64,000 bases of DNA, from assembly GCA_049649525.1 (NCBI GenBank), contig JBARZE010000053.1, positions 1 through 64,000 of the forward strand. Reading direction: 5' to 3'. Shown piece by piece: positions 8,470-17,445 of this stretch. Source of the DNA: JAAURB01 sp049649525 (GTDB taxonomy: Bacteria > Cyanobacteriota > Cyanobacteriia > Cyanobacteriales > Microcoleaceae). The notes beneath the pieces are model-generated. The model searched no databases. It saw only the letters and a list, made by a program, of their open reading frames with translations, and was not told the origin of the DNA. A program made the position numbers and the translations under genes. Numbering within the stretch: the stretch's first letter is position 1; every line of letters starts with the position of its first letter.

Positions 8470-9783
8470 CTAAAGTTTTGCCACTTCTTCAGCTAACGTC
8501 TCCACAGTGTAACGAATTTGTTCCTCAGTATGTTGGCAAGTCACAAAAAAGCGCAGTCGTGCACCATTTTGTGGTACTGAAGGATGTATCATAAATGGGA
8601 CATTAATTCCTCGCTCAAATAGATTCTTTGACAGCTTCACAGACTTTAAAGAGTCTCCTACAATAATGGGAATCACAGGAGAACCTTGACTGGTGCCGGT
8701 ATTAAGTCGGTGTTGTTTGGCTAACTCCAGAAATAGATTTGAGCGTTGATGCAACTGCTGAACCCGGTTGGGCTCTGTTTTTAAGACTTGAATTGCCGCT
8801 AAGACTGAAGCAGCATTGGGGGGTGAAATCCCAACACTATAGACAAAACCGGGGGCAGTATATTTAAGATATTCCACCACTGCTTGAGATCCGGCAATGT
8901 AACCCCCACAACTGGCGAAAGATTTACTCAGAGTACCCATCCACAGATCGACATCGTGAGGATTGATCCCAAAGTGTTCGCCAATCCCTCTACCTTGAGA
9001 TCCTAATACGCCGATAGAGTGGGCTTCATCCACCATCAGAAAGGCTTTGTGACGGTGTTTAACCGTAATAAATTCAGGTAAATTGGGAATATCACCATCC
9101 GTACTATACACCCCTTCAATCACGATCAAAACCCGCCTATAGCGATGGCGGCGATCGCGCAGTATCCTCTCAGCAGCATCCCAGTCATTGTGGGGAAAGG
9201 CAATAGCAGTTGCCCCAGACAATAAACATCCTTGCAACAAGCTATTATGGCTGAGGGCATCATGGAGAATCAGATCGTGCTGACCAAATAAATGTCCAAC
9301 AGTGGTGACATTAGTCGCATGACCTCCCACATAAACAATACAATCTTCTGTACCGATGAGTTGAGCCAGACTTGCTTCTAACTCGCGGTGAAGGGGTTTT
9401 TCTCCCGATAATAACCGACTGGCAGAGACAGACGTACCATAGCGATCAATTGCATCCTTAGCGGCTTGAGACACAATCGGATCTCCCGACATTCCCAAAT
9501 AGTTGTAAGTGGCGTAATTAATCAGTTTTTGTCCATTAACAACTGTCGTATGATTCGTTAACCCGGTTTGGGGAGTAAAGAAAGGATTATTTCCCCCCAA
9601 CGCGACAATTTCTTGTTGTTGCTGTTTGAGTTTGAGGTATTCTGGATACAGCTCAAAACGGTAGTATTCAGGTGGAATCTCCGAAGGGCTTGTAGATTGT
9701 GCTTTTTGACGCAATAACTCGGCAAGTAGTGCTCGCTTTTCTTGAGCTGATAAATGAGCCGTACGTTGAGATAAATCGCTCAT
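8470..9783 (-). CDS. alpha-oxoamine synthase family PLP enzyme
   Basis: Enzymes of this family (8-amino-7-oxononanoate synthase, serine palmitoyltransferase, KBL, CqsA) condense an amino acid with an acyl thioester, with decarboxylation, to an aminoketone. The fold-type I features are present: YNYLGMSGD near residue 93, VDEAHSIGVLG at 251-261, and the PLP-binding TLSKSF with Lys287. The N-terminal 30 residues (LSAQEKRALLAELLRQKA) look like a helical linker or docking segment as found next to PKS/NRPS modules. The ATG overlaps the stop of the carrier-protein gene by four bases, suggesting translational coupling. A biotin-pathway BioF is less likely because the partners are an ACP and a FAAL rather than other bio genes. 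Amino-acid and acyl specificity cannot be read from sequence. Confidence 0.88.
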   Translation of the reverse strand: MSDLSQRTAHLSAQEKRALLAELLRQKAQSTSPSEIPPEYYRFELYPEYLKLKQQQQEIVALGGNNPFFTPQTGLTNHTTVVNGQKLINYATYNYLGMSGDPIVSQAAKDAIDRYGTSVSASRLLSGEKPLHRELEASLAQLIGTEDCIVYVGGHATNVTTVGHLFGQHDLILHDALSHNSLLQGCLLSGATAIAFPHNDWDAAERILRDRRHRYRRVLIVIEGVYSTDGDIPNLPEFITVKHRHKAFLMVDEAHSIGVLGSQGRGIGEHFGINPHDVDLWMGTLSKSFASCGGYIAGSQAVVEYLKYTAPGFVYSVGISPPNAASVLAAIQVLKTEPNRVQQLHQRSNLFLELAKQHRLNTGTSQGSPVIPIIVGDSLKSVKLSKNLFERGINVPFMIHPSVPQNGARLRFFVTCQHTEEQIRYTVETLAEEVAKL

Positions 9784-10259
9784 GAATAATCTTCCTCATC
9801 AGACAACATAGAATTGAGCAGAGCATCAACTTCTGCATCAGAAAGTTGATCGAGTTGTTGTAACAATTGTTGGGCTTTTTCTGACGACACCTCCTGGCTT
9901 GGAGACAAGCTCAGAGAATCGGTTACAGACAGTTGTACCAGATATTGAGACAACTCATGAATATTAGGATAATCCCACAAAATGGTAGGTGGCAGTCGCC
10001 GTCCTAATATATTTTCCAAATCACCCGATAGGTTTACCGCTTCAATCGAATTTAAGCCATAATCTGCAAAATCTTCATCAATATCGATCTCATCCGGTTC
10101 AAGTCCTAATCGTTCAGCAATCTGATTGACTAACCAGCTTTGCAGCGTTGTCGCTTCTTCAGCCGACGCAAGGAAGTTCACAGGAAATGTAGGATCATCA
10201 TTAACAAGAATTGGGGATGGGGCAGATTTCCCATTGAAAGACTGGTTTAACAGCGGCAT
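9780..10259 (-). CDS. acyl carrier protein (phosphopantetheine-binding)
   Basis: This stand-alone carrier protein has a carrier domain at about residues 38-112. The 4'-phosphopantetheine attachment site is Ser71 in DYGLNSIEAVNL, the form seen in PKS-type carrier domains. A 35-residue N-terminal extension and a C-terminal acidic, Gln-rich tail (QQLLQQLDQLSDAEVDALL) flank the domain. The tail resembles helical linkers after carrier domains in PKS systems and may contact the synthase. The gene overlaps the downstream synthase gene by four bases. It probably carries the fatty acyl group activated by the upstream FAAL; this is inference from order. Confidence 0.9.
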   Translation of the reverse strand: MPLLNQSFNGKSAPSPILVNDDPTFPVNFLASAEEATTLQSWLVNQIAERLGLEPDEIDIDEDFADYGLNSIEAVNLSGDLENILGRRLPPTILWDYPNIHELSQYLVQLSVTDSLSLSPSQEVSSEKAQQLLQQLDQLSDAEVDALLNSMLSDEEDYS

Positions 10260-10462
10260 GATTCACTCCTCTATCACGCTTAAAAAGTAGCATTCCTCAG
10301 GTATATAAGGCTAGCCCGAACAGACTGATGTCCTGTGTCTCCCAAATTTCCATCCATGCTGGACTTTGACGGGGCAAGACATGATGGTTATTGTGCCATG
10401 ATAATTCTAAAAGTTTAAAGATTTCAGGTGGAAGTTTTAACTGAGTGATCTTTTGAGACAAC

Positions 10463-12235
10463 TTATGCAATCACATCTAAAGTCCCCGTCAAAAACCCCG
10501 CCCGACAGGCATAACGTTGTATTTTACCACTAGAAGTTTTAGGTAAAGTTCCGGGTTTGAGCAGTAAGGCTTGATACACTTGCAAATCATGGTATTTTGA
10601 GACAGCACGTTGAATCGATTGAATTAATGCTTTTGGATCAAAGGCTTCTGAGGGTGGGCTAGAAGCGGCTTCTGCGCCTGGGCGACGTTGACGGTAGCGA
10701 CGCTCGACTTCGGCTACAATAACGAGTCGTTCTTCTCCATCGACTTCTATAGAAAATCCGGCTGAGCTATTAGATCGAATTAACGGATGACTTTGTTCGA
10801 CAGTCCATTCAATATCCTGGGGATAATGATTGCAGCCATTAATAATTATGATATCTTTCAAGCGTCCGGTGACAAACAATTCCCCTTGGTCCAAAAAGCC
10901 TAAATCACCTGTGCGTAAGAATAACTCTTTTGCTGTATCCGTTAAAGTGGCTTTAAATCCCTGCCCCGTCGCTTCGGTATTCTGCCAATATCCCTGGGCT
11001 ACACTCGGGCCACTCAGCCAAATTTCACCAATTGTACCCTCTGGGCAACGGATATGAGTTTGAGGGTCAACAATGATTGTCGTTTGATCTTTTAAGGTTT
11101 GACCACATCCGACTAATATCCGACCTATTTCACCTTCTGCCGTCGCAACAGCGTAGCCTTTTTCTAAAGCTGATGTTTGTACAGTCTTCAAACGAGGTGG
11201 AGCGGCTTTTAAACCCCCTGTAATAAGCAGTGTCGCCTCTGCCATGCCGTAACAAGGGTAAAAGGCTTCGGGTTGAAATCCACAAGGCTTAAAGGCTTGA
11301 ATAAACCGCTCTAAGACTTCATGATAAATCGGTTCTGCCCCATTAAACGCGACTTCCCAACAACTTAAGTCTAACTCTTGCCGTTGTTCAGGGGTGATGC
11401 GACGTACACAGAGATCATAAGCAAAATTTGGCCCGCCGCTAACCGGGATACGATAACGGCTAATGGCTTGTAGCCATCGCAGAGGACGCTGTAAAAAGAG
11501 CAAGGGAGACATCAAAGTCACAGGGATGCCTGCATAAAGCGGTTGCAGCACACCGCCAATTAAGCCCATATCGTGATACATTGGCAGCCAACTCATGACG
11601 GCAGAATGATCGTGAAATTCAAAACAGCGATAAATAGAAGCTAAATTGTGTAGTAAGTTTCCGTGAGTGATCATCACGCCTTTAGGGGCGGCTGTTGAAC
11701 CCGAGGTATACTGCAGAAAGGCAAGAGATTCTGAAGTGATATCAGGGGGTTGCCATGATGTGGCCTGCTCTGAGTTGAGGCCATCAGTGATTAACCACTG
11801 TGATATTTTAAAGTAGGAATCTTGATCTTTGAGAAATCTTCGCTGTAGTTGCTTTAAAATCGGGGATGTTGTTAATACTGCTGTTGCGACGGCATTCTCA
11901 AGGATTGCTTTGAGCCGAGAAAAGGAACGATTGGGACGAGGAGGATAAGCCGGAACTGCGATCACACCCGCATACAAACAGCCGAAAAAAGCACTAATAT
12001 AATCTAAACTGGGTTGATACAGTAATAAAGCTCGATCTCCGACATTACAGTAAGATTGTAATTCAACCGCAATGGCTTTTGCCTGTTGATCTAACTGGGA
12101 ATACGTGAGAGAAACGGTTTCAATTTCGCCATCGACTAAAAACTGATAAGCCGTTTGATCTGGCTGATGAATGGCGCGATGCATTAAAAGTTCGACTAAC
12201 GTTTGAGAATGAAATGGGTCTGTCTTACCAGTCAT
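10463..12235 (-). CDS. fatty acyl-AMP ligase (FAAL)
   Basis: FAALs adenylate free fatty acids and transfer the acyl group to a carrier protein rather than to CoA. The ANL-superfamily motifs are clear: QYTSGSTAAPKGVMITHGNL near residue 175, YGMAEATL near 330, LRTGDLGFL near 440, GRLKDIIIINGCNHYPQDIE near 455 and the C-terminal Lys in LPKTSSGKIQR near 570. At 590 aa, with SWLPMYHDMGLIGG, it matches FAALs rather than acyl-CoA synthetases. It is 200 bases upstream of the ACP gene on the same strand, which makes the ACP its likely acceptor. The start ATG at 12235 follows a 480-base non-coding region. Confidence 0.93.
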   Translation of the reverse strand: MTGKTDPFHSQTLVELLMHRAIHQPDQTAYQFLVDGEIETVSLTYSQLDQQAKAIAVELQSYCNVGDRALLLYQPSLDYISAFFGCLYAGVIAVPAYPPRPNRSFSRLKAILENAVATAVLTTSPILKQLQRRFLKDQDSYFKISQWLITDGLNSEQATSWQPPDITSESLAFLQYTSGSTAAPKGVMITHGNLLHNLASIYRCFEFHDHSAVMSWLPMYHDMGLIGGVLQPLYAGIPVTLMSPLLFLQRPLRWLQAISRYRIPVSGGPNFAYDLCVRRITPEQRQELDLSCWEVAFNGAEPIYHEVLERFIQAFKPCGFQPEAFYPCYGMAEATLLITGGLKAAPPRLKTVQTSALEKGYAVATAEGEIGRILVGCGQTLKDQTTIIVDPQTHIRCPEGTIGEIWLSGPSVAQGYWQNTEATGQGFKATLTDTAKELFLRTGDLGFLDQGELFVTGRLKDIIIINGCNHYPQDIEWTVEQSHPLIRSNSSAGFSIEVDGEERLVIVAEVERRYRQRRPGAEAASSPPSEAFDPKALIQSIQRAVSKYHDLQVYQALLLKPGTLPKTSSGKIQRYACRAGFLTGTLDVIA

Positions 12236-12715
12236 AGACGTTTACTTAGTCTGATACATGAGGTGCTATCGTTTCAAGTCGGTTTGACTTGCGCTTGCTC
12301 TTAAACCCGCTTTGATAACAGAGATTATTTATTCTAATAGCGATATTGCTGACAACTGTATCATGCTTCAGACTCTGTTGCAGGAGACTGAACTTCTCTC
12401 AGCTTTGTATTATGATAATTGAGTGTGGCTTTGGGATGATAGCGACAGGATGTGAGGATCTTTCAACATAGAAATACAGCTCAAGCGAGATCATATTATC
12501 GCTCTATTGCGATCGCACAGCTCGTTTAACATTTTTGTGATCGTGGGCAATATAGAATAAGCAGAATTGATTTCTCCTTGAGACAGAGTCAGTTTAATCT
12601 GGATTCATTAATTCAATTCCCGCTGCTTTCAATCAAACTGAAAAAAGATTGATCGCTTAATTTATCCAATATTATATATATCTCTCTCGTTGTCAACCTT
12701 CGTTAAATATTTAAA
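12236..12715. other. divergent intergenic region between FAAL and kinase genes
   Basis: No gene is recognised. It contains one HIP1 octamer near 12509 and a TATATATAT run near 12675. It should hold divergent promoters for the FAAL operon and the histidine kinase gene; boxes could not be assigned. The kinase ATG at 12716 has no clear Shine-Dalgarno sequence. Confidence 0.4.
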
Positions 12716-13936
12716 ATGATTGATTTGCTACTAATTAACCCTTTTACCGATGAGCTAATAGAATTGATTGATATTCTCCAAAAGGCTGGATATGAAATGG
12801 CGATCGCCGATCGCCTTGATACTGCTTTACTAAAGGTTGAACAGCTTCATCCTCAGCTCCTGATTTGTCCTCAAGAAACAGAAACAATTAATGGATTAGA
12901 GCTTTGTAAAAGCTTAAATGATCGAGCCGATTTTATTTCACCTTGTTTGATTATTATTGCCCGTGATGATGATCAATCTCAATTAATTTGTCAAACCAAT
13001 AAATATATAGATGATAGTTTTAGCTTGCCGATAGAAAAAGCAGAGTTACTTGCTAGAATTCGTTTGTGTTTACGAACTTATCAATCTAATAAAAAAGTTT
13101 GGCAGATGCAAAATCAATTATTAAAAAATGAAAAAGTATTAAGTATAGGTCAAATGGTTTCAGGAATCGCCCATGAAATCAATAATCCTGTTTCTTTAAT
13201 TACGGGAAATATTAGCCATGCTTCAGAATATACTAAAGATTTATTGGAAGTCATGCAACTTTATACAGAAAAATATCCCGATCCCGATCCTGAAATTCAA
13301 GATTTAATTGAAGAAATTGATTTAGAGTTTTTAACGGATGACTTACTTCAAGTTCTTAATTCGATGAAAACAGGAGCCGATCGAATTCGTCAACTCGTCC
13401 AATCTCTGAGAAACTTTTATCAAGCAGATGATGCCGAACAAAGAACTATTGATATTCATACAAACATTGATGATATTCTATTGATTTTAAAAGGACGATT
13501 AAAAGGAAAACAAGGTCAACCGATTGAAGTTATTTCAGACTATGGTGAACTCGTTAGTATAGAATGTTATCCGGGTCAACTGAATCAAGTCTTGATGAAT
13601 TTGTTAAATAATGCAATTGATACACTCGATATTTTGCGCTTAGAAAATGCTAAATTTGATCCTAAAATCTGGATTAAAACTGAATTTATCTCCGCCGACT
13701 CTCAGGTTAAAATTCGGATTAAAGATAATGGCACAGGAATTCCTGAAGAGATTAGAGATAAAATATTCGATCCATTTTTTACAACTAAAGCGGCAGGACA
13801 AGGAACAGGTTTTGGACTGAGTATTAGTCACACAATTGTTACTAAAAATCATGGCGGTAAAATTGAATATTTATCAGAAGTTGGCAAAGGAAGTGAATTT
13901 CTTATTGAGATTCCCACCAGTCAGTCTGTAGAATAA
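12716..13936 (+). CDS. histidine kinase with degenerate N-terminal receiver domain
   Basis: Residues 1-122 have the shape of a response-regulator receiver domain, followed by a linker, a DHp domain with phospho-acceptor His153 in GIAHEINNP, and a C-terminal HATPase domain (NLLNNAIDTL, IKDNGTGIPEE, DPFFTTKAAGQGTGFGLS). The kinase part appears intact. The receiver part lacks the phosphorylatable Asp: the aligned position is Pro52 in LLICPQE. It also lacks the N-terminal acidic pair (LLINPFTDE) and the conserved Lys (SLPIEKAE). It therefore cannot be phosphorylated in the usual way and may act as a protein-interaction pseudo-receiver. No transmembrane segment is present, so it is cytoplasmic. 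No partner regulator lies next to it. Confidence 0.9.
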   Translation: MIDLLLINPFTDELIELIDILQKAGYEMAIADRLDTALLKVEQLHPQLLICPQETETINGLELCKSLNDRADFISPCLIIIARDDDQSQLICQTNKYIDDSFSLPIEKAELLARIRLCLRTYQSNKKVWQMQNQLLKNEKVLSIGQMVSGIAHEINNPVSLITGNISHASEYTKDLLEVMQLYTEKYPDPDPEIQDLIEEIDLEFLTDDLLQVLNSMKTGADRIRQLVQSLRNFYQADDAEQRTIDIHTNIDDILLILKGRLKGKQGQPIEVISDYGELVSIECYPGQLNQVLMNLLNNAIDTLDILRLENAKFDPKIWIKTEFISADSQVKIRIKDNGTGIPEEIRDKIFDPFFTTKAAGQGTGFGLSISHTIVTKNHGGKIEYLSEVGKGSEFLIEIPTSQSVE

Positions 13937-13959
13937 TTTTATTTCTTACTTAGTAATTT

Positions 13960-13994
13960 TAATCAAGAGCAAAAAAAAGAAAAAGAAAAAGAAA
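13960..13994. repeat. purine-only A-rich tract
   Basis: A run of repeated AAAAAG units sits between the kinase and GH15 genes. It is a simple-sequence tract and codes for nothing obvious. Confidence 0.6.
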
Positions 13995-14084
13995 TGAACT
14001 GTTAGCTTTAGTCTGTTTTTGGGGCCAATTGTCATCTGTCTTGAGATAGAAAAAAAATGATATATTTAGGGTTGCATTGGGCTA

Positions 14085-14090
14085 TATAAT
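14085..14090 (+). promoter_or_regulatory. candidate -10 box for the GH15 gene
   Basis: TATAAT at 14085-14090 is a perfect -10 consensus 53 bases upstream of the GH15 ATG. The -35 position is A/T-rich but poor. AAGGAG near 14125 gives the ribosome-binding site. Confidence 0.4.
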
Positions 14091-14142
14091 AAGGTAGAAC
14101 CACAGGAAAATACATCATCATCTCAAGGAGATCCTGGCTTTC

Positions 14143-15978
14143 ATGGGCTATCAACCAATTGAAAATTACGGCATTATTGGCAATATGTACACCACCGCTT
14201 TGGTGGGATTAAATGGATCAATTGACTGGTTCTGTTTTCCAAATCACGACTCTCCTAGTCTATTTGGTGCTATTCTCGATCAAGAAAAAGGGGGACATTT
14301 TAAAATTGAACCCACGGTTGATGATGTGAATGAAAAACAGCTTTATTGGCCGGAAACCAATGTTTTAATTACTCGATTTTTAACCTGCGACGGGGTTGGA
14401 GAAATTATTGATTTTATGCCTGTAGGATTAAAGGAAGACGAGATTGGTTATCACTCCTTAATTCGACAAGTTAAAGTCGTACGGGGTTCGATGACATTCA
14501 ATTTAGAATGCTTTCCTAAATTTAATTATGGACGAGATGAACATAAATTAACTATGACCCCGAAAGGAGTTTGTTTCTCTTCTCAAACCGTGAGTTTAGG
14601 GTTAGCCACCGATATTCCTTTAGAAGAAAAACACGGGGGGGCAGTTGCCCAATTCACCCTAAACTCGGGAGAAATGGCTGTATTTGTCCTCCAAGGTATT
14701 GAGTCAGGAGAAGGTTGTGGTCTTCCCATTGCCCCAACTGAGGCCACCAAGCTATTCAAACATACCGTGAATTACTGGCGGCATTGGTTATCTAAATGCA
14801 TTTATCGGGGTCGTTGGCGGGAAATTGTCGAACGATCTGCTTTAGTCTTAAAATTACTCACCTACGAACCCACAGGGGCAATTATAGCTGCCCCCACTTG
14901 TAGTTTACCTGAAGGTATTGGGGGTGAACGCAATTGGGATTATCGTTATACTTGGATTCGGGATGCTGCTTTTACCTTATATGGTTTGATGCGAATTGGG
15001 TTTACCGAAGAAGCGGCCCAATTTATGAATTGGATTGAATGTCGATGCAAAGAACTTAAAAACGGCGACACGCTACAAATTGTTTATGGTATTGATGGTC
15101 GCCATGATTTAACCGAAAAAACCTTAGATCATTGGGAAGGATATAAACAGTCTAGCCCGGTTCGGATTGGAAATGAAGCCCACGAACAACTTCAGCTTGA
15201 TATTTATGGCGAATTAATGGATTCGGTTTATCTTTATAATAAATATGGTGCGCCGATTTCTTACGAATTTTGGTCAGAATTATGTGAATTACTCAACTGG
15301 GTTTGCGATAATTGGCAACTCCAGGATCAAGGAATTTGGGAAATTCGCGGCGAAGATCAACCCTTCGTATATTCTCGCCTCATGTGTTGGGTGGCCTTAG
15401 ATCGGGGTCTTCGTCTGGCGGACAAACGATCGTTCCCGGCTGACCGACAGCGTTGGTTAGAAACACGGGATAAAATCTATGAAGAAATTATGGCAAAAGG
15501 CTGGAATGAAGACAGGGAAGCTTTTGTCCAACACTATGGTGGCGATCACCTTGATGCAGCAAATTTGATTATGCCGTTAGTGTTTTTCATGTCTCCTAAC
15601 GATCCCCGTATGCTGAAGACTCTCGATGCCATCAATAAACCTCCCAGTGAAGGAGGACTCGTATCTGATAATCTGGTTTATCGCTACAACACAGAGGAAG
15701 CCAGTGATGGTTTGGATGGGCAAGAGGGAACATTTAATATCTGTACGTTTTGGCTGGTCGAAGCAATGACCCGCGCCGGACGCAACGATCCAGACCGTCT
15801 AGAAAGCGCCCGACTGATGTTTGAAGGGATGTTGGGTTACGCTAATCATCTGGGACTGTATGCCGAAGAAACGGGTATGAGTGGGGAAGCGTTGGGTAAT
15901 TTCCCCCAAGCCTTTACTCACTTGGCTTTAATTAGCGCCGCTTGGAATTTAAATGAAATCTTAGGGGATGATGATTAA
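14143..15978 (+). CDS. glycoside hydrolase family 15 protein
   Basis: GH15 enzymes (glucoamylase, trehalase and relatives) release glucose from alpha-glucosides by inversion. The N-terminal beta-domain opens with IENYGIIGNMYTTALVG and GSIDWFCFP, as in bacterial trehalase-like members. The (alpha/alpha)6 catalytic domain has ERNWDYRYTWIRDAAFTLYG near residue 265 and, near the end, EGTFNICTFWLVEA and GEALGNFPQAFTH, including the Glu region expected for catalysis. At 611 aa the length is normal. No signal peptide is seen, so it acts in the cytoplasm, perhaps on trehalose or glycogen fragments. The substrate is not certain. Confidence 0.93.
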   Translation: MGYQPIENYGIIGNMYTTALVGLNGSIDWFCFPNHDSPSLFGAILDQEKGGHFKIEPTVDDVNEKQLYWPETNVLITRFLTCDGVGEIIDFMPVGLKEDEIGYHSLIRQVKVVRGSMTFNLECFPKFNYGRDEHKLTMTPKGVCFSSQTVSLGLATDIPLEEKHGGAVAQFTLNSGEMAVFVLQGIESGEGCGLPIAPTEATKLFKHTVNYWRHWLSKCIYRGRWREIVERSALVLKLLTYEPTGAIIAAPTCSLPEGIGGERNWDYRYTWIRDAAFTLYGLMRIGFTEEAAQFMNWIECRCKELKNGDTLQIVYGIDGRHDLTEKTLDHWEGYKQSSPVRIGNEAHEQLQLDIYGELMDSVYLYNKYGAPISYEFWSELCELLNWVCDNWQLQDQGIWEIRGEDQPFVYSRLMCWVALDRGLRLADKRSFPADRQRWLETRDKIYEEIMAKGWNEDREAFVQHYGGDHLDAANLIMPLVFFMSPNDPRMLKTLDAINKPPSEGGLVSDNLVYRYNTEEASDGLDGQEGTFNICTFWLVEAMTRAGRNDPDRLESARLMFEGMLGYANHLGLYAEETGMSGEALGNFPQAFTHLALISAAWNLNEILGDDD

Positions 15979-16072
15979 TCAGTGATGAGTCGTTAGTCAT
16001 TTATCATTGAAGGGAACAGGCAGCTATGCGGGAAGTCTTATAAACCTGTGAGTTTAACAGTTTATCTTGCTT

Positions 16073-16114
16073 TCCATCTCCCCATCTCCCTATCTCCCCA
16101 TCTCCCTATCCCCT
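16073..16114. repeat. short tandem repeat of CCCCATCTCCCTATCT type
   Basis: Two or more near-identical pyrimidine-rich units (CATCTCCCTAT and CATCTCCCCAT) run in tandem between two genes. Such CT-rich repeats are common in cyanobacterial intergenic DNA. Confidence 0.6.
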
Positions 16115-16189
16115 TGTGATCTCGTCTGCTAATTCCCTATTCTCGCCTATAGCGCTATAATCTCTATGCAAATTTAGACTGAATAACAA

Positions 16190-16678
16190 TTGGTTAAACA
16201 TCAATCCCGACCGACTATTGGCTGGCGAGAATGGGTGGCATTACCTGATTTAGGCGTGAAGGCAATTAAAGCCAAAATTGATACAGGCGCTCGTTCCTCA
16301 GCCATTCATGCCTTTGATATTGAATGTTTTTCTCAGGGAGAACAAGATTTTGTTCGGTTCAAAATGCATCCGATCCAACGACAAACTCAACAGACAATAA
16401 CAGCCGAAGCGCCACTTCTCGATCAGCGTCAGATTCGCAATTCTGGGGGTCATGCAGAGTTAAGATTGGTGATTTTGACTTATGCTGAATTGAAAGATCA
16501 TCGTTGGCCGATTGAATTGACGTTAACCAATCGAGATGTGATGGGTTTCCGGATGCTATTGGGACGTGCAGCGGTTCGAGAACATTTTTTAGTCGATCCG
16601 GGTCGTTCTTATTTACTCAGTCAGAAACCGAAGTTTGCCAAAGATGAAGATTTAGAAGAAATGGAGGAAGACAATTAA
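16190..16678 (+). CDS. retropepsin-like (RimK-linked, DUF785) aspartic protease family protein
   Basis: This family has a retroviral-protease-like fold and is often annotated as ATP-dependent zinc protease. The Asp-Thr-Gly motif occurs in KAKIDTGARSSAIHA near residue 29. GFRMLLGRAAVREHFLVDPGRSYL near residue 125 is the second conserved block. The start must be the TTG at 16190, because an in-frame TAA lies at 16184-16186 and the conserved domain begins within ten residues (GWREWVALPDL). Relatives often sit beside rimK; no rimK is next to it here. It meets the Uma2 gene tail to tail with no gap. Confidence 0.85.
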   Translation: MVKHQSRPTIGWREWVALPDLGVKAIKAKIDTGARSSAIHAFDIECFSQGEQDFVRFKMHPIQRQTQQTITAEAPLLDQRQIRNSGGHAELRLVILTYAELKDHRWPIELTLTNRDVMGFRMLLGRAAVREHFLVDPGRSYLLSQKPKFAKDEDLEEMEEDN

Positions 16679-17245
16679 TTAATTTTGTATAATTTGATTC
16701 GCTGTTAATTTTAATTCTGGAAAAAGTAAGGATTTAATCGCTTGATCTGTGTGATATTCCATCACATCATAAAATCCTGAAACAAGTAATAAAACAGATA
16801 CTTTCTGTTGTTCTGGATCTATAATCCAATATTCCGGGATTTCTCGGACAGCATATTCAGAACGTTTATAACGATAGTCTTCTTCAGGGTTTCCTGGACT
16901 AACAATTTCAACTGCTAAAAGTGGCGGAGATTGTAATACAGCAGTGGTCATAGTTTTTATTTCTTCGCATTGTTCTGAGGTTAAAATCATTAAATCTGGA
17001 ATTCTTGATTTATTTTGCGTTGTTCTAACTCCGACGGTTCCTGGCATGGCTTTCCACTGTTGTTGTAAGCGGTCAATTTCGGCTTCTATTTTATTCAATA
17101 TAAAACACAATATTAAAGCATGAATACCGCTAGCAATCGATATAACTTTTGATTCTCCGTTAACCAGTTCGTATTTATAGTCGGTATCATCTTGATAATT
17201 GAGATATTCTTCAAAGCTATAAGTTTTTGTTAACAGGTTAACCAT
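16679..17245 (-). CDS. Uma2 family (DUF820) PD-(D/E)XK nuclease-like protein
   Basis: Uma2 proteins are greatly expanded in cyanobacteria and are related to restriction-type PD-(D/E)XK nucleases. The conserved features are present: N-terminal YSFEEYLNYQDD and YELVNGE, then RIPDLMIL with the metal-binding Asp, LAVEIVSPG with the Glu, and a basic YRYKRSEYAV block followed by EYWIIDPEQQKV. At 188 aa it is full length. The biological role of the family is not established. Its gene ends exactly where the protease gene ends on the opposite strand. Confidence 0.9.
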   Translation of the reverse strand: MVNLLTKTYSFEEYLNYQDDTDYKYELVNGESKVISIASGIHALILCFILNKIEAEIDRLQQQWKAMPGTVGVRTTQNKSRIPDLMILTSEQCEEIKTMTTAVLQSPPLLAVEIVSPGNPEEDYRYKRSEYAVREIPEYWIIDPEQQKVSVLLLVSGFYDVMEYHTDQAIKSLLFPELKLTANQIIQN

Positions 17246-17309
17246 TTTTGTTGTCTTCAGCTTGGACTGTTATCTATTATTTTATCATTCTGTTTTGAAT
17301 TGAACTACA

Positions 17310-17400
17310 TTAGACACAAAGAATATCAAGAATTATGAATTATGAATTTTAAATTATTAACTACACTAAACACAAACAACACAAAGAGATAGATAGAATA
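17310..17400. repeat. ACACAAAG / GAATTATGAATTATGAATT dispersed repeat
   Basis: This A/T-rich stretch contains ACACAAAGAATAT, two tandem AATTATG units and further ACACAAA words. A reverse-complement relative lies at about 20655-20705, so it is probably a member of a dispersed intergenic repeat family. Confidence 0.5.
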
Positions 17401-17445
17401 ATGATTTTAATATGATAATTTGAGCTTATTCATAAATTTGATAGT

